This document shows positions 1 to 7,895 of a stretch of 64,000 bases of DNA, piece after piece. Under the pieces are notes generated by a model that was not told the origin of the DNA, ran no database searches, and worked only from the letters and a program-made list of their open reading frames with translations. The position numbers were made by a program, and so were the translations under genes. The stretch spans positions 5,022,001 to 5,086,000 of the forward strand of contig OZ245773.1 in the NCBI GenBank assembly GCA_965227645.1. Reading direction: 5' to 3'. This DNA is from Flavimaribacter sp024343425 (GTDB lineage Bacteria; Pseudomonadota; Alphaproteobacteria; Rhizobiales; Rhizobiaceae). Position 1 is the stretch's first letter; each line of letters opens with the position of its first letter.

Positions 1-335
1 GGATGTCGTCTGCCAAACTCGAGGGCAATCAACCCCCCGGTATGCCGGCCATACATGGAGCATGCATCAATACCCAACTCATTCATCGCGGAGGCCGCGT
101 CGTCTGCGAAATCCTCGATCTCCGGAATATCGTGGGACACCGGATCGCTGTCTCCGTAACCCGGAATATCGAACGCATATACTGAAAAGTTTCTCGCCAG
201 CCGCTCCAGCAATGGAGCCTGTTCTAGCGATGACTTCGGGCAGGCGTGAAGAAGGAGCAGCGGCTTACCTGTACCGGCGTGGCGATAATGAAGCTGCCGC
301 TGACCAACGGTCAGGAAATGACGCGTATGAGTCAT
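1..335 (-). CDS. alpha/beta hydrolase, N-terminal part (runs off left edge)
   Basis: The reading frame starts with ATG at 335, overlapping the stop of the TRAP large permease by 4 bp (ATGA), and runs open to the window edge, so about 111 residues are visible. It reads as the start of an alpha/beta-hydrolase fold: a GxGxP..LLLLHACP oxyanion-type strand/loop, then a VYAFDIPGYGDSDP strand, then a YGRHTGG nucleophile elbow. In this family the elbow is usually G-x-S-x-G; here the nucleophile position is His. That variant is seen in some members, so the catalytic role is uncertain. As the last visible gene of the TRAP/amidohydrolase operon it probably acts on the imported compound. The C-terminal catalytic acid and His lie outside the window. 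Confidence 0.8.
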   Translation of the reverse strand, partial: MTHTRHFLTVGQRQLHYRHAGTGKPLLLLHACPKSSLEQAPLLERLARNFSVYAFDIPGYGDSDPVSHDIPEIEDFADDAASAMNELGIDACSMYGRHTGGLIALEFGRRH

Positions 336-1612
336 GGGTCTGATCCCATGACCCAGTCTGGTATGAAGGTCACAGTTTGCGGGACAAACACGAGCAGCAA
401 AACAACAGCCAGCATCGCCAAGACGAATGGCCAAACTTCCACGTCTTTGATCCTGACCTTGCCGGCAGATGCGGCGATGTATAGCTGAATGCCGACCGGT
501 GGCGTCACCGTGCCGATCATAAGCGTCACCATGACAATGAGCGCCAATTGCAATTCGTTGATGCCGAACGCGCCGACCAGGGGCATGAAGACGGGCACAA
601 AAATGATCATGGCAGCGAGCCCTTCCACGACGAGTCCAATCGCCAGCAGCATTGCAACGATCAGCAAGAGCAGCATCGTCGGCGAGGGATCGAACCAACG
701 TAAAACAGCCACGACGTAATTGCCGAATCCATGCAGCGACAGAAGGAAAGCAAACACCGAGGCTGACGCTAGTATAACCATCGGAAGCGACGTCATTTCG
801 ACTGCTTCAGCGAATACCCTGGGAAGGGAGCGCAGCCGGAGGTCGCGGTAAAGGAATATCCCGACAGCAAGCCCGTATAGGCAGGCGACGACGCCGGCTT
901 CTGTCGGCGTGTAAAACCCCGAAAATATGCCTCCTAGCAAGACCACCGGGGCGAGTAAGGCAGGCAGGGCGCGAAAGGTTACTCTGGCGCGTTGCTGCAT
1001 CGGCATGCGCTGCGAGCGAGGATAATCGCGGCTTTTCGCCATAAAGTGGACCAGTATCATGAGCGCAATCCCGATCAACAGGCCAGGAACGATTCCGGCT
1101 AGGAAAAGTCGGCCGATCGACATCTCGGTGATGGTCGCATAGATGACCATGCCGATGCTCGGCGGGATAATCGGTCCGATCGTACTTGAAGCGGCTGTTA
1201 TGCCGGCCGCAAACCCCCCATCGTACCCTTCCTTCTTCATAGCAGGTATCAACATTGAACCAATGGCTGCGGTGTCAGCCGAGGCCGAACCGGAAATGCC
1301 TGAAAAGAAGATACTCGCGAGCACATTTACTTGAGCGGTGCCGCCGGGACGATGACCGACGAATGCGCGCGATACATCAACGAGACGCTGCGTGATGCCC
1401 CCCTGATTCATAATCACACCGGCGAGGATGAAGAAGGGCACGGCCAGCAGCGGGAACGAATTGAGCGAGTCGACCATGCGTTGCGCCGATATGATAACCG
1501 GCAGTCCGATGTAGATAAGATTGACGACGCTCGCAAAAAGCATTGCCACGGCGACAGGAGCACCGACGAAAAGAAGAAAGAGGAATACCCCGAAAAGTAA
1601 CGCCAGTTCCAT
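332..1612 (-). CDS. TRAP transporter large permease subunit (DctM family)
   Basis: The protein has 426 residues, the normal length for DctM-type subunits, and consists almost wholly of hydrophobic segments (about 12 predicted membrane spans). It has the glycine/serine-rich loop ISGSASADTAAIGSM near residue 110 and the GPIIPPSIGMV re-entrant motif that are typical of the ion-transporter superfamily to which DctM belongs. It forms the substrate channel of a secondary, usually Na+-driven, transporter with the DctQ and DctP partners encoded just upstream. Its ATG overlaps the dctQ-type stop by one base (TGATG), so translation is coupled. The substrate cannot be read from the sequence; the linked amidohydrolase suggests an amide, ureide or N-heterocyclic acid. 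Confidence 0.93.
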   Translation of the reverse strand: MELALLFGVFLFLLFVGAPVAVAMLFASVVNLIYIGLPVIISAQRMVDSLNSFPLLAVPFFILAGVIMNQGGITQRLVDVSRAFVGHRPGGTAQVNVLASIFFSGISGSASADTAAIGSMLIPAMKKEGYDGGFAAGITAASSTIGPIIPPSIGMVIYATITEMSIGRLFLAGIVPGLLIGIALMILVHFMAKSRDYPRSQRMPMQQRARVTFRALPALLAPVVLLGGIFSGFYTPTEAGVVACLYGLAVGIFLYRDLRLRSLPRVFAEAVEMTSLPMVILASASVFAFLLSLHGFGNYVVAVLRWFDPSPTMLLLLIVAMLLAIGLVVEGLAAMIIFVPVFMPLVGAFGINELQLALIVMVTLMIGTVTPPVGIQLYIAASAGKVRIKDVEVWPFVLAMLAVVLLLVFVPQTVTFIPDWVMGSDP

Positions 1613-2106
1613 CAGCGGGGACCTTTCTTACGGTTGGTGGTCAAGAGCTGCCTGACCAGAACGATCACGATCAGCGTCAGGCAAACGGGTGCAGACAAGT
1701 AGAGGATGGCCTGCGGCGCGCCCGGAAGGCTGTAGAAGGAAACGTGTCGTTTGTTCCAGGCGATTTGCCAGCCGAACCAAGCCACTGTTCCGAATGCGAA
1801 GATGCCGGCGAGTCGGCCGATCAGCAGCGACCACCACTCACCCTGTTCTCCGAACCTTTCGATCAGGAACGTGACGCGTATATGAGAACCGCGGATTGTC
1901 GCCGCGATGGCGCCAAGATAGACCGCCCAGACGAATAGATAGCGCCCTAATTCCTCCGTCCAGGCTGCCGAACCCGTGAAGAATGTGCGTAAGATGACCT
2001 GCAGCGACACGAGTGCCGTGGCGCCGAACAGGAGGATAGCCGAGAGAATGTCGGTCGCCAGAAAACGACGACCGACCCCTTCCGGCTCCACGATGTTGTC
2101 GTCCAA
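1612..2106 (-). CDS. TRAP transporter small permease subunit (DctQ family)
   Basis: This is a 164-residue membrane protein with four hydrophobic segments and the DctQ-typical stretch W(T)EELGRYLFVWAVYLGA around residue 60. DctQ subunits form a complex with the large DctM permease and are needed for transport. The frame opens with TTG at 2106, only three bases after the stop of the binding-protein gene, and no ATG lies close by, so a TTG start with coupled translation is the best choice. It is the third gene of the amidohydrolase-TRAP-hydrolase operon. Confidence 0.88.
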   Translation of the reverse strand: MDDNIVEPEGVGRRFLATDILSAILLFGATALVSLQVILRTFFTGSAAWTEELGRYLFVWAVYLGAIAATIRGSHIRVTFLIERFGEQGEWWSLLIGRLAGIFAFGTVAWFGWQIAWNKRHVSFYSLPGAPQAILYLSAPVCLTLIVIVLVRQLLTTNRKKGPR

Positions 2107-2109
2107 GAT

Positions 2110-3096
2110 CTACTCAGTGGCCAGCAGGACTTCGAGAAGCTCTTCCGATCCCGGATGCTGGGCTGAAAGTTCTTCCCAGAGCGGGAGCATCGCCTCCTGC
2201 CATTCCTGCGGATTTTCAGGATCGGCGACGACCATCCCCAGCTCTTCCATCTTGGCGTAGGCTGTTTCGGCTCCCGGTTTCAAGATGGTGTCGTTGATGA
2301 ACATTCCTGCCTCGGAGCCGGCTTCTGCGATCGCTGCCTGCTGTTCCTCTGTAAAACGGGACATGGTGTTCTTGTTGACTACTATACCCATCGCCGCAAA
2401 CATCTGATTGGTCTTTACCAGGGAGTCGGTCACTTCGTTGAACTTCATGTCGAGCGCAGCGAAAGCAGGAGAATCCAGGCCCTGCAATACGCCTGTCTGC
2501 ATGGACAGGTAGATCTCACCCCACGTTATCGGGGTTGGGCGCGCGCCCATCAACTCGTACATGCGAATCCAGGTCTGAGATTCAGGCGATCGCATGTTGA
2601 CCCCGGCCATGTCTTCCAGATTAGTGATTGGTTCTCCGCGGAGAATTAGGTCGCGGAATCCTACCTCGAGCCAGCCGACGATTTGCGCTTGGGAGTTTTC
2701 CGCAACTCCGTCCTTGATCATGTCGCCGAACTCACCATTCAGGGCTGCTCTGGCATGATCCCAATCGCGGAATGCGAACGGATAGGACGTTACGGTGATC
2801 GGCCCGTAGTAACTGTCCATATGACCGAGAGACGTGATCGTCGCGTCGACCCCGTTATTGTTGAGTAGATCGAAAAGTTCGCGTTCCTGACCGAGCTGAG
2901 CGCCCGGAATAATGTCCACTTCGATCTCGCCGTTTGTCTTTTCGTTGACGAGTTCGGCGAACTTGTTGGCTGTTTGGTCGATCATGCCGCCCACGGCGTG
3001 ATGATGCCCGAGCCTTATCGTATCGGCCAAGGCCGCAGAGGATAAAGAAATTCCAAGCGCAAGCGAGGCGACTGCCCCCAATATTAATCTATTCAC
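2110..3096 (-). CDS. TRAP transporter periplasmic substrate-binding protein (DctP family)
   Basis: The protein has 328 residues with an N-terminal signal peptide (MNRLILGAVASLALGISLSS, cleavage near ALA-D). Family features include RLGHHHAVGG at the mature start, a PGAQLGQERELFDLL segment, and a NMRSPES..W motif near residue 170, where DctP proteins place the Arg that pairs with a substrate carboxylate. That Arg suggests an organic-acid ligand (inference). The start is GTG at 3096, preceded by an AAAGGAAA ribosome site. It captures the ligand in the periplasm for the DctQM permease encoded downstream. Confidence 0.92.
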   Translation of the reverse strand: MNRLILGAVASLALGISLSSAALADTIRLGHHHAVGGMIDQTANKFAELVNEKTNGEIEVDIIPGAQLGQERELFDLLNNNGVDATITSLGHMDSYYGPITVTSYPFAFRDWDHARAALNGEFGDMIKDGVAENSQAQIVGWLEVGFRDLILRGEPITNLEDMAGVNMRSPESQTWIRMYELMGARPTPITWGEIYLSMQTGVLQGLDSPAFAALDMKFNEVTDSLVKTNQMFAAMGIVVNKNTMSRFTEEQQAAIAEAGSEAGMFINDTILKPGAETAYAKMEELGMVVADPENPQEWQEAMLPLWEELSAQHPGSEELLEVLLATE

Positions 3097-3129
3097 GTTA
3101 CGTTTCCTTTCGATTTGGATGCTTCCTGA

Positions 3130-4542
3130 CTATTGGCTTTTGAACCATTCCTCCTGCTCCAGCGCCTCCCAAATCCTCTCCATGACACGCCCGGCGCGAC
3201 TACGAACGAGATTTTCGTCATCCGAGACGAACTCACCGTTCAGCAATTTGAGTTCGCCTTCAATGGCGACGTGTGAAACTGCGGTCCCGTTGGCGTAAAG
3301 CAGATTATTGAGCGGCTCTGGCGGCAGGGCGCCGCTGCCAACCAGCGGCCCGATGATGTCAATCGCAATGAAGTCCGCCCGAGCGCCCACCGAAAGCCGT
3401 CCGAGGTCAGACCTGCCGAGCCCGTCCGCCGTCACCCTTGATGAGGAGGCGATCGCATCCTCGATTGTGGGCGCTTTCACGTCGTCACGGCCGTTCGCGA
3501 TCATGGCCGCGGCGCGAACTTTTCCCTTAATAACGGCCAGCTTGACGTTCTCCAGGCAATCATTGGAATGTGTGTCGAGACCGATCGCGGCGGCCACGCC
3601 ATAGTGTAGTGCTTCCGGGTAGGGTTGGGTGCTGACGCCGGCGCCGCCGGCCGACGGACAATGAGCATAAACCACGCCGCGCTCGCGTAGCAGTTCAGCG
3701 TCGTTTACCCAATCCACAGCAGTCATGTGCGCCCCGAATACCGGACCGTCGAGTAAACCGACACTTTCCAGAAAGCGCACCGGAGAACATCCCCACATCC
3801 GATGAACAGCATCGCGTTCGGTGGTGCGTTGTGCAATGTGGATGTGCAAGCCGATATTCAGTTCGTCGACCGCAAACTTGAGCGCTTGAAGCGTGTCTCG
3901 TGTCTGCGTGTCGGTCGCATGGGCCGCCAGCATGGGAGACAAAAGTGGACTGCCCTGTTCTATCAACTGCCTTGCAAAGTCCAAGCCCTCACTGGTCCAG
4001 TTCCGGATTTCAGCAGCGGCGTCAATCAGCACCTGATCATTGTCTCGGAACCAGATTCTCGACAGATCATTCGTGGCTGGAACCATGATCGAGGGATAGC
4101 CGCGCACGCCCCAATCGCTGGCCACTCTCACATAGCTTTTTGCTTGTTCGACACTGAGCGACATCTCCAGCTGGGTCGTTCCGCCCGAACGAATAATCTC
4201 GGCCAGGTTGGCCGCCGTGAGGGCATCAAGGTCTTCTTCGTCCAGGCGATCGAGTAGCTGCAACGGACGCATGTAGGGCCGGCCGCCTTCAATGACGCCA
4301 CGAGTGGGCACGCCAGCGACCACATGGGTGTGAGCGCTGATGAAACCCGGTAGAACTAGGTGCGACGACGCATCAAGAATCGGCAAAGAGCTGTCGAATT
4401 CCGGAGGTGCTATGTCTGAGATACAACCATTCTCTATGATGAGAACCGCGCCGCGCTCGAGTCTCGGTCCCTGGCCGTGATCAATCAGCGCCCAACCGGA
4501 TTGTACTGCGTAAGATTGCTTCGAAAGGATCTCGCTGCTCAA
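3130..4542 (-). CDS. metal-dependent amidohydrolase (TrzA/AtzA-SsnA-cytosine-deaminase-like)
   Basis: The protein has 470 residues, fitting the amidohydrolase superfamily. Metal-site motifs are visible in order: ISAHTHVVAG (H-x-H on strand 1, near residue 72), HIHIAQRTTE (His on strand 5), GAHMTAVDWV (His on strand 6) and GLDTHSNDCLE (Asp on strand 8). A small beta-sandwich composed of the N and C termini is also typical. Such enzymes hydrolyse or deaminate amides, chlorotriazines, guanines or related N-heterocycles; the exact substrate is unknown. The frame opens with TTG at 4542, behind AGGGGG. It is the first gene of the TRAP operon, so it likely processes the imported ligand or a derivative. 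Confidence 0.85.
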   Translation of the reverse strand: MSSEILSKQSYAVQSGWALIDHGQGPRLERGAVLIIENGCISDIAPPEFDSSLPILDASSHLVLPGFISAHTHVVAGVPTRGVIEGGRPYMRPLQLLDRLDEEDLDALTAANLAEIIRSGGTTQLEMSLSVEQAKSYVRVASDWGVRGYPSIMVPATNDLSRIWFRDNDQVLIDAAAEIRNWTSEGLDFARQLIEQGSPLLSPMLAAHATDTQTRDTLQALKFAVDELNIGLHIHIAQRTTERDAVHRMWGCSPVRFLESVGLLDGPVFGAHMTAVDWVNDAELLRERGVVYAHCPSAGGAGVSTQPYPEALHYGVAAAIGLDTHSNDCLENVKLAVIKGKVRAAAMIANGRDDVKAPTIEDAIASSSRVTADGLGRSDLGRLSVGARADFIAIDIIGPLVGSGALPPEPLNNLLYANGTAVSHVAIEGELKLLNGEFVSDDENLVRSRAGRVMERIWEALEQEEWFKSQ

Positions 4543-4589
4543 TCATACCCCCTGCGTCGGATTCATATTCCTGGAACCGGTCGACGCCA

Positions 4590-4601
4590 ATTTGTCTGGA
4601 C
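4590..4601. promoter_or_regulatory. possible operator upstream of the amidohydrolase-TRAP operon
   Basis: In the 260-bp gap upstream of the operon there is a short inverted repeat TTGTCTGGACA (arms TGTC/GACA, two-base centre). GntR-type regulators of catabolic operons often bind repeats of this kind, but no regulator gene is adjacent in the window, so this is a weak suggestion. The rest of the gap is AT-rich without a clear gene. Confidence 0.25.
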
Positions 4602-4802
4602 ATTTTGTAGTAAGTTGCTATGACATGCAAACACCTGCGAGTTGAATCCAAACAAAAGTAGATTCAATAATGACCAATCTTCAAATTCCGATCAGAACTT
4701 TGGATCAGGCAAGTGTGCAATTTTATGTTCTAAACATCTGAGTTGATGCATTAGCTTTTGTTTTGGCAGAAAAGGTAGAACTTCAAGCAGACAGCAAAAC
4801 AT

Positions 4803-5285
4803 CTATATACACATCCTCACGAAACCGGCTTTCAGTTTTTCTTGCCAATCATCTCCAAGAATCTCTCGGTCTGAAACCGCCTGAACGGCTCCTGCTTCAC
4901 CATCCCGAAACATCTTGATCGCGAATGCTTGATCGTGGGTACCGGCAAAGACTGTCGCGCCCGATTGGTAAATGGTTGAGCCACTATAGACGTTTCCGCT
5001 TATCGTTCCTGTTGTCCGATAAGACCCGGGCAGTTGGGTAACGCTGACATTATTGGCCGCTGCGGCGTCGACAATGATGTACCGATCGTACCCGGCTTTG
5101 ATTGTTTCGATTGCTGCCTGCTGCAGAGCAACCTTTGCGGCACCCGCGCCGCCGCAAATCGGTGCCGCGCTGGTTTGAATGATGGCGGTGTCAGCAGACG
5201 TTCGTATGGTGCTTGAACCGGCGCAGGCGGTTAAGAGCGCAACGGGAAGCAGTGCAACGGCGTTGGATCTGAGTAAATGTGGCAT
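4803..5285 (-). CDS. small lipoprotein of unknown function (paralogue of 22091-22582)
   Basis: The protein has 160 residues with a lipoprotein signal peptide: a hydrophobic run ending in the lipobox LLTACAG, giving a lipidated Cys near residue 21. The mature part holds a pattern shared with a second gene inside the mobile element: a short Cys motif AAPICGG, then KVALQQAAIETIKAGYDRY, a variable Ser/Thr/Gly/Tyr-rich stretch, FAGTHDQAFAIKMF, and a C-terminal ILGDDWQEK followed by a final Cys. The two conserved Cys residues could form a disulphide. The role is not known. It stands alone between the TRAP operon and the accessory cluster. Confidence 0.75.
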   Translation of the reverse strand: MPHLLRSNAVALLPVALLTACAGSSTIRTSADTAIIQTSAAPICGGAGAAKVALQQAAIETIKAGYDRYIIVDAAAANNVSVTQLPGSYRTTGTISGNVYSGSTIYQSGATVFAGTHDQAFAIKMFRDGEAGAVQAVSDREILGDDWQEKLKAGFVRMCI

Positions 5286-5352
5286 CTCGTGGTTTTCCTA
5301 TTGTAAACACTGAATAATTTGGAAAAACACGCTCAACAGTCGGCGTCAATTA

Positions 5353-6075
5353 TCAGTCGCGACCGAGGTACTGCCCCTTAATGAAAGTCGAATCCCAACG
5401 CTGACAGGCAGCGATTGCCGCAAAGGCTAAACGGGCCGGGCTTTCTGGATGAATGACCAGCAGGAACAACACATGTGCGGTGGTATAAGTCCAGATAGAA
5501 CAGCCAAAGGCGATCTCGCGAAGTTGCTCAACCTTTGATGCAATAAAGAAACTGCGTTCGATGTGGGGAAAGTGTTGGTAGATCAACAACGATTGATTTT
5601 GGCTATAGAAATCAGCCAACTCGTCGAGGTAAATATATTTACTGGAGTTCTTACGTCCTCTCGGCCGTGACGGTACTTCTATCCCGTTGTCAGGATCGAA
5701 GAAGACGAGGTCTGCATCACCTAACGTTTCGGCGCATCGCTCCATGAAGTCTTTTCGGTCAATGATATTATCGAGCAGCGGTTCATTGAAATACAGCGTT
5801 CCTTGCACAACCCCACTATGCTCGATCGCTTGCAGGCGTCGCTGATCGGGTTCGGCAGCTTCCTGTAGAAGAGTGTCGAAAAGGGTCGGATCAAAATGAC
5901 GATGCTTTTCGGGATTGGACAGATACTCAAGCTTATTGCCATCGGAACTGCCGTCAGAAGGCGTAAGCATCCAACAAACGCCAATACGGTTTGCACCGTC
6001 TGCGGACAGCGCCCTCAATAGTGCGTACTTCCTGTAATCACTGATGTCCCCGACGTACTGTTCCTTCACTCGCAC
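5353..6075 (-). CDS. conserved protein of unknown function, accessory
   Basis: The protein has 240 residues and opens with MRVKEQYVGDISDYRKYALLR; the start is GTG at 6075, and a second GTG at 6069 is an alternative. Recognisable blocks are GVCWMLTPSDGSSDG near residue 35, a central VFFDPDNGIEVP near residue 125, and LLIYQHFPHIERSFF near residue 165. I recall similar proteins from integrative elements in many bacteria, without an assigned function; the DPDNG block recalls a nucleotide- or SAM-binding loop but this is inference. It is divergent from an XRE regulator, and the shared 74-bp gap holds regularly spaced half-sites, so the pair is probably co-regulated. Confidence 0.7.
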   Translation of the reverse strand: MRVKEQYVGDISDYRKYALLRALSADGANRIGVCWMLTPSDGSSDGNKLEYLSNPEKHRHFDPTLFDTLLQEAAEPDQRRLQAIEHSGVVQGTLYFNEPLLDNIIDRKDFMERCAETLGDADLVFFDPDNGIEVPSRPRGRKNSSKYIYLDELADFYSQNQSLLIYQHFPHIERSFFIASKVEQLREIAFGCSIWTYTTAHVLFLLVIHPESPARLAFAAIAACQRWDSTFIKGQYLGRD

Positions 6076-6078
6076 CCC

Positions 6079-6132
6079 ACGTTATGGCGTCATCGGTAAC
6101 GACATAACGTACATAGACCCGTGGGTTATGTC
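6079..6132. promoter_or_regulatory. operator array of GTTATG half-sites
   Basis: Three half-sites alternate in orientation at exact 22-bp steps: GTTATG at 6081-6086, CATAAC at 6103-6108 and GTTATG at 6125-6130. The first two make the inverted repeat ACGTTATG/CATAACGT; the last two make GACATAAC/GTTATGTC. Two helical turns between half-sites places them on one face of DNA, as expected for a dimeric HTH regulator. The array fills the gap between the divergent unknown gene and the XRE gene. Confidence 0.6.
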
Positions 6133-6149
6133 ATGAACAAATTGTTTCT

Positions 6150-6473
6150 ATGGAGCCGTTCGCCAGTAATCTCAGAAAGCGAGCCGAGGAACTCGGAATA
6201 TCAAACGCCGAGGTCGCGCGAAGAGCTGGTCTAAGTGAACGCCGATACGGAAACTATGTAAGTGGGCGACGTGAGCCAGACCTTGCCACTCTGGTTCGAA
6301 TTGCTGACGTTTTGGCGACCACACCAAGCAGGTTGTTGAGCAGCGACAATCCAGTGACGAATACCGATGAGTTGGCACGTGAACGCGTTGTTGCGGCACT
6401 CAGGGTGTTGTCCTCTGAAGACCTTGAACGCATGGCCATTATGATTGAAGCGCTGGCGGCGCAGCGGACTTAA
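6150..6473 (+). CDS. XRE-family helix-turn-helix regulator
   Basis: The protein has 107 residues. An HTH_3/XRE domain occupies residues 5-60: LRKRAEELGISNAEVARRAG is helix 1-2 and LSERRYGNYVSGRREPD contains the recognition helix. The C-terminal 45 residues are a charged helical tail, probably for dimerisation. It very likely binds the GTTATG half-sites immediately upstream and controls itself and the divergent unknown gene. No peptidase or ligand domain is present. Confidence 0.85.
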   Translation: MEPFASNLRKRAEELGISNAEVARRAGLSERRYGNYVSGRREPDLATLVRIADVLATTPSRLLSSDNPVTNTDELARERVVAALRVLSSEDLERMAIMIEALAAQRT

Positions 6474-6602
6474 TCGCCAGTCTCTGATTCATAGATGTCC
6501 GACAATCCGTCGGGAATTTCCGAAATTTTGATCTACGCGATTCGACTATATGTCAGGACCGCGAGGAATGGGCGCTGAACCTTCTAGTGAACAACCGCGT
6601 AG

Positions 6603-6677
6603 GTTTCACAATGAAAGCCATTGACCTTTCATTGTGAAACTAGTAATGCTGCTGGCGAACTGGTTTCATTGTGAAAC
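6603..6677. promoter_or_regulatory. three-copy 15-bp operator before the GIY-YIG cassette
   Basis: Three copies of a near-palindrome lie ahead of the start codon at 6697: GTTTCACAATGAAAG at 6603-6617, its exact reverse complement at 6626-6640, and GTTTCATTGTGAAAC at 6663-6677. The first two can also pair as a 15-bp hairpin with an 8-base loop. The copies surround the expected promoter, so autorepression is the likely purpose. Confidence 0.7.
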
Positions 6678-6696
6678 ATTCGGAGGTTGGAAATTC

Positions 6697-7161
6697 ATGA
6701 ATACGCTCGAAGAGTTCAAAGCGCTTGTAGCAAACTACCAGACTGACAAAACCCTTGAGAACGCGCTAAGCTTGGGAAATGCCTTGCTGTTAATGAGAAG
6801 AAGACACGTCGACTCGGCGAGCGGAGATCTCGTTGAGGCAGACATGACTGAAGACAAATTCTTACGCTGGTTCAAGATCAGCAGCGCAACCGCTCGCAGG
6901 CTCAAACTTTTAGCTCTGTGGAAGAAGGATGTCTTGGATTTGAATCCTTCTTCGTTGACCGATGCTTATCATATTGCAGAAGAGCTGAACAAAGCTGCGC
7001 TTCAAGCTGACAACAACGAAATTAATAGAGGCGGGCGTCCCTCAAAAAGTGACGTGGACAAATCCTTGGAGTTGCTCCAACTAGCGGCTCAGCACTGGCT
7101 TGCATCCGATCGCCCAAGACTAGAATTCGTTGATCGAGCAAGAATGGCAGTTCAGGCATGA
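6697..7161 (+). CDS. unknown protein, probably DNA-binding, coupled to a GIY-YIG gene
   Basis: The protein has 154 residues starting MNTLEEFKALV; the ATG at 6697 is preceded by GGAGG ten bases upstream, and earlier in-frame starts fall inside the operator repeats and are unlikely. It is helical and charged, with a KISSATARRLKLLALWKK block around residue 60 that could be a helix-turn-helix, and a basic GGRPSKSDVDK linker near residue 115. I do not recognise the family. It overlaps the next gene by 4 bp (ATGA), so the two are translated together. The triple operator upstream makes it a good candidate for the autoregulator of the cassette. Confidence 0.65.
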   Translation: MNTLEEFKALVANYQTDKTLENALSLGNALLLMRRRHVDSASGDLVEADMTEDKFLRWFKISSATARRLKLLALWKKDVLDLNPSSLTDAYHIAEELNKAALQADNNEINRGGRPSKSDVDKSLELLQLAAQHWLASDRPRLEFVDRARMAVQA

Positions 7162-7739
7162 CCAGTTGCAATAGGCTAAAACGACGTCTGGACCATGAGC
7201 TATTTCTACTATGGAAACGGCAAGTCTTCTGCCGTCACCGTCACAGAGAACTCACCGAACTCGTTGAAGCATATAGGCTGAAGAGTGGAGTGTATTTTAT
7301 CGGTTGTGCTGATCAGATCGTATATATTGGGCAGACACTGAAGCTGCATCAGCGCCCTATTGAGAGTATAGGTAACATTTATCACCGCGTGCCTGATACT
7401 ACCGTGCCCTGGTCTCTCGCTGTGGCTCCCTGTGCTCTAGAAGAGCTAAATGAAAGGGAAGCCGCTGCAATTCGCACATATGCGCCCAAATTCAATTATT
7501 CGGTCCCAAGTAGGCCAATAAACTTAGATAAGATGCCAAGGATTGCTAGCATTGTGCCGGTGTTTTCTGATCAGGAGGGTCTTGGCGATGCCTTCTGCGA
7601 GGTTAACCTTGCAAGCCAGATGCAGATTGCAGCAAATCACCCCAGTCCACCATGGAAAGTTGGCAAGGTAGGTAGCTGCACTACAGCCCACTTCAGTGAC
7701 GCTGCGATTACACGCCACCGCAATTTCAGAAACGTGTAA
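7158..7739 (+). CDS. GIY-YIG nuclease-domain protein
   Basis: The protein has 193 residues. A GIY-YIG core lies at about residues 40-110: GVYF, nine residues, then VYIGQT, followed by an Arg in the HQRP helix (usual catalytic Arg position), and a downstream NEREAAAIRTYAPKFNYS that supplies the expected Glu and the terminal P-x-x-N. These match the catalytic set of the GIY-YIG superfamily (UvrC/Cho, homing and restriction nucleases). The 70-residue C-terminal extension is unrecognised. It is co-translated with the 154-residue protein and ends 105 bp before the tRNA-Gly att site, outside the 22-kb element. Confidence 0.75.
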   Translation: MTSCNRLKRRLDHELFLLWKRQVFCRHRHRELTELVEAYRLKSGVYFIGCADQIVYIGQTLKLHQRPIESIGNIYHRVPDTTVPWSLAVAPCALEELNEREAAAIRTYAPKFNYSVPSRPINLDKMPRIASIVPVFSDQEGLGDAFCEVNLASQMQIAANHPSPPWKVGKVGSCTTAHFSDAAITRHRNFRNV

Positions 7740-7804
7740 CCCGCTGGTAACCGCGGACTCCTGAATACCGAATCGCGGACTCGAAGAAACACGGCTCAAA
7801 CCGC

Positions 7805-7826
7805 AAAAACCCCGTCTTTCCGGGCG
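7805..7826 (-). terminator. probable original terminator of tRNA-Gly
   Basis: On the minus strand a short GC hairpin (CCCG, loop GAAAGA, CGGG) is followed by TTTTT. It lies 19 bases after the duplicated tRNA 3' end, which is where the tRNA terminator stood before integration. The stem is only four pairs, so confidence is moderate. Confidence 0.4.
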
Positions 7827-7844
7827 CATACATGTAAGGAAAAA

Positions 7845-7895
7845 TGGAGCGGGCGATGAGATTCGAACTCACGACCCCAACCTTGGCAAGGTTGT
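7845..7895 (-). repeat. left attachment site: 51-bp tRNA-Gly 3' fragment
   Basis: These 51 bp are identical to 29875-29925, which is the 3' two thirds of tRNA-Gly(GCC), including the anticodon stem-loop, T arm, acceptor 3' strand and CCA. Identity stops sharply at both ends (A versus C at 7844/29874, T versus G at 7896/29926). The fragment lacks the 5' acceptor strand and D arm, so it is not a gene but a scar of site-specific integration. Confidence 0.93.

Noticed and set aside
6634..6696. Upstream start for the 154-residue protein
   Set aside because: The ATG at 6634 lies inside an operator copy and has no ribosome site; 6697 has GGAGG at the right distance.
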